Shown piece after piece: positions 6,151-8,882 of a stretch of DNA of 8,882 nucleotides. The position numbers and the translations under genes were made by a program. Below the pieces are notes generated by a model. That model saw nothing but the letters and a program-made list of their open reading frames with translations. It searched no databases and was not told the origin of the DNA. Origin of the DNA: Akkermansia sp. Lineage in GTDB: Bacteria; Verrucomicrobiota; Verrucomicrobiia; Verrucomicrobiales; Akkermansiaceae. Each line of letters begins with the position of its first letter. The stretch's first letter is position 1. The stretch is taken from positions 1 to 8,882 of the forward strand of contig JAIFNK010000107.1 of NCBI GenBank assembly GCA_020047775.1. Reading direction: 5' to 3'.

Positions 6151-7083
6151 ATGCCAGATCCCACTGAACCCGTCCTCATCGCCACTTTCGGCGCGGCACT
6201 AGGTATCTTCGTGCTCAGCGCCGTTTTCCAAAAGCTCGCGGCGAAAAACACGGCAAACCGCGACATCATGGAGCCCGTCAAGCCAGGGCCGCCCGTGGAC
6301 ACCGACTGGCCTTACCAAGGGCCGGCGGTCATCGAACCACCCGGACCACCACGCATCGGGAGGGTCGCAACCTGGTTCTACCGGCCGGTCGATTTACTGG
6401 GAGTCGGCTTGGTTTATCTTGTGTTTTTCGGCATGGCCGTGGCGTCCGCACGAGCTGCCGGGAAGGAGGGCTTGGTGGTGGACGCGGCGGGACTCGTCAC
6501 GTCCATCGTATTTCAATTCACCATCGCAGGCATCGTGACTTTTTTCGTGATTGGCCGGATCCAGCCGGTGGATTGGCTGGGTCTCAAATGGCGGTCCTGG
6601 CCATCGGTTTTTCTAATCGCCCCTGCGGCCGTGGTCTCGGTATGGATCATGATCGGCGGGCTGCAAGTCGCCGGCTTCATGAACTGGATCGAATCCCTCG
6701 GCGTCGAGACCGTCCAAGACACGGTCAAGCTCCTGCAAAAATCCAACGACCCATGGATCCTGGGCCTGATGACATTCGCCGCAGTCGTTGCCGCCCCACT
6801 GTGCGAGGAAGTCGTTTTCCGCGGATATTTCTACGCCGCCGCCAAGAAATTCGCCGGGCCCTGGGCTGCCGCGCTTTGCTCGTCGCTCGTATTCGCCGCC
6901 GCCCATGGCAGCTTGACAGCTCTCCTGCCGCTTTTGATTTTCGGTGTCCTCCTCGTTTTGATCTATGAGAAAACCGGCTCGCTATGGGCGCCCGTCGCGG
7001 TTCATTGCTGTTTCAACGGCGCGACCGTGGTTACCCAGATGGTCGCGCGTTACTACAACCTCCCGTTGGAAATCTCCCCATGA
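6151..7083 (+). CDS. CPBP-family (CAAX protease/bacteriocin-processing type) intramembrane metalloprotease
   Basis: An integral membrane protein of the Abi/CPBP family, whose members cleave membrane-bound substrates in the bilayer. The three family motifs are present: CEEVVFR (Glu219, Glu220, Arg224), FAAAH (Phe248, His252) and HCCFN (His285, Asn289). A lone N-terminal hydrophobic helix (about 6-26) is followed by a 40-residue Pro-rich cytoplasmic or periplasmic linker (about 41-70). The main membrane bundle then follows (about 82-98, 113-134, 151-170, 203-217, 236-250, 256-271 and 276-297). The family core is the last 110 residues. The ATG at 6151 is the only start that keeps the first helix, and no strong ribosome binding site is seen. 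Its stop overlaps the thiL start in ATGA, suggesting translational coupling. The substrate is unknown and a metabolic link to thiamine is not implied. Confidence 0.92.
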   Translation: MPDPTEPVLIATFGAALGIFVLSAVFQKLAAKNTANRDIMEPVKPGPPVDTDWPYQGPAVIEPPGPPRIGRVATWFYRPVDLLGVGLVYLVFFGMAVASARAAGKEGLVVDAAGLVTSIVFQFTIAGIVTFFVIGRIQPVDWLGLKWRSWPSVFLIAPAAVVSVWIMIGGLQVAGFMNWIESLGVETVQDTVKLLQKSNDPWILGLMTFAAVVAAPLCEEVVFRGYFYAAAKKFAGPWAAALCSSLVFAAAHGSLTALLPLLIFGVLLVLIYEKTGSLWAPVAVHCCFNGATVVTQMVARYYNLPLEISP

Positions 7084-7982
7084 AATCGGTCCGGGACATC
7101 GGGGAGGACGCCCTGATCCAGCGGCTGGTCGAACTGGTTCCAAGGAGCGGGGATCCCGCAGCCGGGCCTGGCGACGATTGCGCGGTGATCGATCAGGATC
7201 CCGCCTCCCCCACCCTGCTGCTGCTGAAAACGGACGCACTGGCCGCCCACATCCATTTCCTTCCGGACACCCCTGCCCAAGCCGTGGGCTGGAAGGCCGC
7301 CGCCCGCGTGGTGTCGGACTTCGCCGCGATGGGAGGCCAGCCGACCCATTTTCTCATCACGCTCGCCCTTCCACCGGAAACACCCGTCGCCTGGGTGGAA
7401 GACCTCTACCGGGGAATCGGGAATTGCCTGGAAAAACACGGCGGCTTGCTCGCGGGAGGAGAAACCTCAAGCGTCCCACCAGGCTCCGCAGCGGTGATTT
7501 CGATTGCCTCCACCGGCTGTGTCCGCCGTGAGCACCTCGTGCTCCGGTCCACGGCGCACGTCGGCGACATCTTGTTGGTCACCGGCCGCCTCGGCGGCTC
7601 CATTCAGGGGAAACACCTCGATTTCACGCCCCGCCTGCGGGAAGCCCGGTGGCTCGTTTCCAAATACAAACCGACCGCCATGATGGATCTTTCCGACGGT
7701 CTGGCAAAAGATCTTCCCCGCCTCGCCGCCGCTTCAGGATCCGGCTTCCTGATCGACCCGTCCGCACTGCCCGTCAACCCCGGCTGCACTCCTGCTCAAG
7801 CTCTCGGCGACGGCGAAGATTACGAATTACTGCTTGCCATCGCACCCGCCCGAATCGACGAACTGCTCGCGGCCTGGCCGGTGGAGTTTCCTGACCTTCC
7901 CCTCACCCGCATCGGCAGCCTGGTGGAAACTCACGCGGGACAATCCTTGACGGGAGGATGGGAACATTTTTCGTTTCCATGA
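7080..7982 (+). CDS. thiL: Thiamine-monophosphate kinase
   Basis: ThiL phosphorylates thiamine monophosphate with ATP to thiamine diphosphate, the last step of cofactor synthesis, in the cytoplasm. The 300 residues are slightly shorter than E. coli ThiL (325). Family landmarks in order are GPGDDCAVI (29-37, metal-binding Asp pair), KTDAL (50-54), VSDFAAMGG (78-86), GGETS (126-130, where many ThiL proteins have GGDT), VGDILLVTG (161-169), MMDLSDGLAKDLPR (201-214) and GDGEDYELLL (243-252). All fit the PurM/AIR-synthase-like fold. The ATG at 7080 overlaps the protease stop. The frame is open further upstream to 6984, but that extension lies inside the protease gene and the ThiL N-terminus (SVRDIGEDALIQRL) matches the 7080 start. 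Other thi genes are not in the window. Expression is probably coupled to the protease gene. Confidence 0.96.
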   Translation: MKSVRDIGEDALIQRLVELVPRSGDPAAGPGDDCAVIDQDPASPTLLLLKTDALAAHIHFLPDTPAQAVGWKAAARVVSDFAAMGGQPTHFLITLALPPETPVAWVEDLYRGIGNCLEKHGGLLAGGETSSVPPGSAAVISIASTGCVRREHLVLRSTAHVGDILLVTGRLGGSIQGKHLDFTPRLREARWLVSKYKPTAMMDLSDGLAKDLPRLAAASGSGFLIDPSALPVNPGCTPAQALGDGEDYELLLAIAPARIDELLAAWPVEFPDLPLTRIGSLVETHAGQSLTGGWEHFSFP

Positions 7983-8037
7983 TGGAGCTTGCTATCAAAT
8001 CGACTTGCAGCGCTTCGCCACGCCAGAGGTCAGCTCC

Positions 8038-8059
8038 CGGTTTGAAAGTCTCAGAACCG
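8038..8059. terminator. Weak candidate hairpin between convergent genes
   Basis: This lies in the 98-bp gap between the convergent ends of thiL and the SPF-motif gene. CGGTT pairs with AACCG, and with one bulged G the stem extends by TGA/TCA, leaving a 5-nt loop AAGTC. There is no T-run on either side, so intrinsic termination is uncertain. The rest of the gap shows nothing else. Confidence 0.3.
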
Positions 8060-8080
8060 AGGCGGCGGAACAATAACAGA

Positions 8081-8882
8081 TCAGTCCAAGCGACCCATCT
8101 CGCGGGCCACCAGCATCAACGTCTCGCGGACTCCCGGGGCGAATCCGCCATCGGTCTGCACGGCCAGTATCACGGATCCTTCCCGCACGAACTCGAGCGG
8201 CACGGAGCCGGAATAGAGTCTCAACCCGCCGCTGCCAAAGCCGAGGTTCGGCAGCAAGTTCTTCAGCCCCTCGATCACCGCCATATCCTGGGCACTCACC
8301 CGGGCGACGTTCCGCATGCCAGGAAGCGCCTTCGTGCGCTGGAGAATTTCCTCGACGTTCATTTCGCGGTCCACACCAAAAATCGCCCGCAGCTCCAGCT
8401 GGCGAATCGCAAAGGAATCCGACTGCGCCGCATCAAATGGATCCCGAGCCGCGGGTGGATTCTGAGCCGCCGGCGCAAAAGCGGTCGGGACTTGGATGGG
8501 GGCCGCCGGCGCTTCGGGTGCCGCCACAGGGGCAGGCTGGGCGAATGCCTGCACCGGCTCCGGGAAGGATTGCGGCGCGGAATGCATCGCAGGCTCCTGC
8601 CAATTTCCGAAAGCCGCGATTGCCGCTTGCGTCGATGGCGAAGGGCCGCCCGTAGGCTCGACGGAAAATGGGGACGCCGCCGGCGGCGGCGGAGTCAGTG
8701 AAAACGGTGAGGCCGCGACAGCCGGTGGAGCGGCCGAAGGAATCTCGAACGGCGCTGAGGAATAGCCCTTGGGGGGCGGTGCCTCAAAGCCATAACCCTC
8801 CGACGGCTCCGCCATCTGGAAGGGAGAATCGGATTTGCGACGGTCCGGCAATTTTGTCACCCGCCCGGCTTCCACCGCCTCT
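8081..8882 (-). CDS. Pro/Ala-rich SPF-motif protein with a compact C-terminal domain; 5' end at or beyond the right edge
   Basis: I do not recognise a named family. The frame is open to the window edge; the first possible start is GTG at 8875, so the true start may lie outside. Counting from that GTG there are 264 residues. Residues about 15-155 are low-complexity Pro/Ala/Ser with repeated tripeptides: SPF (17-19), APF (41-43), SPF (57-59), SPF (68-70) and DPF (145-147). Residues about 155-264 look folded, with alternating helices and strands (ELRAIFGVDREMNVEEIL, then LRLYSGSVPLEFV, SVILAVQTD and a final amphipathic helix). The pattern loosely resembles roadblock/LC7 (MglB-like) proteins, but that is a guess from secondary structure. 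No signal peptide or membrane helix is visible. It is convergent with thiL. Codon use and the coherent C-terminal domain support this strand over the Arg-rich opposite frame. Confidence 0.75.
   Translation of the reverse strand, partial: EAVEAGRVTKLPDRRKSDSPFQMAEPSEGYGFEAPPPKGYSSAPFEIPSAAPPAVAASPFSLTPPPPAASPFSVEPTGGPSPSTQAAIAAFGNWQEPAMHSAPQSFPEPVQAFAQPAPVAAPEAPAAPIQVPTAFAPAAQNPPAARDPFDAAQSDSFAIRQLELRAIFGVDREMNVEEILQRTKALPGMRNVARVSAQDMAVIEGLKNLLPNLGFGSGGLRLYSGSVPLEFVREGSVILAVQTDGGFAPGVRETLMLVAREMGRLD

Noticed and set aside
6984..7079. Upstream extension of the thiL frame
   Set aside because: It lies wholly within the protease C-terminal coding region; the ATGA overlap start at 7080 fits the ThiL family N-terminus.
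7958..8701. Plus-strand open frame of 247 codons opposite the SPF-motif gene
   Set aside because: It starts inside thiL and is extremely Arg-rich with no domain pattern, as expected for the complement of a Pro/Ala-rich gene.

Overview
The window looks like a chromosomal segment from a GC-rich, free-living bacterium, most likely of the Verrucomicrobiota (Luteolibacter/Haloferula-like Verrucomicrobiae is my best guess). This is inferred from gene content and style: a double-length UvrA, a membrane-anchored PknB-type kinase, weak or absent Shine-Dalgarno sequences, and short dispersed palindromes of the kind that yield TGILPV- and GGTPA-like peptides in that group. I see no rRNA, tRNA, CRISPR array, insertion sequence or phage gene.

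Layout. Positions 1-3764 (minus strand, running off the left edge) carry uvrA, the damage-recognition ATPase of nucleotide excision repair. 1254 codons are open and visible. They contain one complete UvrA (two ATPase domains) followed in the same frame by the start of a second UvrA copy, so this is a tandem-fused UvrA. The frame is unbroken, but it is studded with nine short repeat elements, each read through as protein in a loop or linker. Six are palindromes and three are tracts of 7-bp tandem repeats. This is the most unusual feature of the window.

A 95-bp gap separates uvrA from an upstream, co-directional Ser/Thr protein kinase gene (5482-3860). It has a cytoplasmic kinase domain, one membrane helix, a proline-rich stalk and a helical extracytoplasmic domain. 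Divergent from it, across a 125-bp intergenic region with a small perfect palindrome, lies a group II truncated hemoglobin (5608-5997).

Next on the plus strand is a probable two-gene operon: a CPBP-family intramembrane protease (6151-7083) overlapping thiL, thiamine-monophosphate kinase (7080-7982), by an ATGA junction. Convergent with thiL, and running off the right edge, is a minus-strand gene (8081-8882) for a Pro/Ala-rich protein with repeated SPF-type motifs and a compact C-terminal domain of uncertain identity.

The genes do not form one pathway: they cover DNA repair, signalling, oxygen/NO chemistry, a membrane protease and thiamine diphosphate synthesis. No gap between genes exceeds about 155 bp. 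The strongest candidate for something undescribed is the in-frame colonisation of uvrA by several families of miniature repeats.
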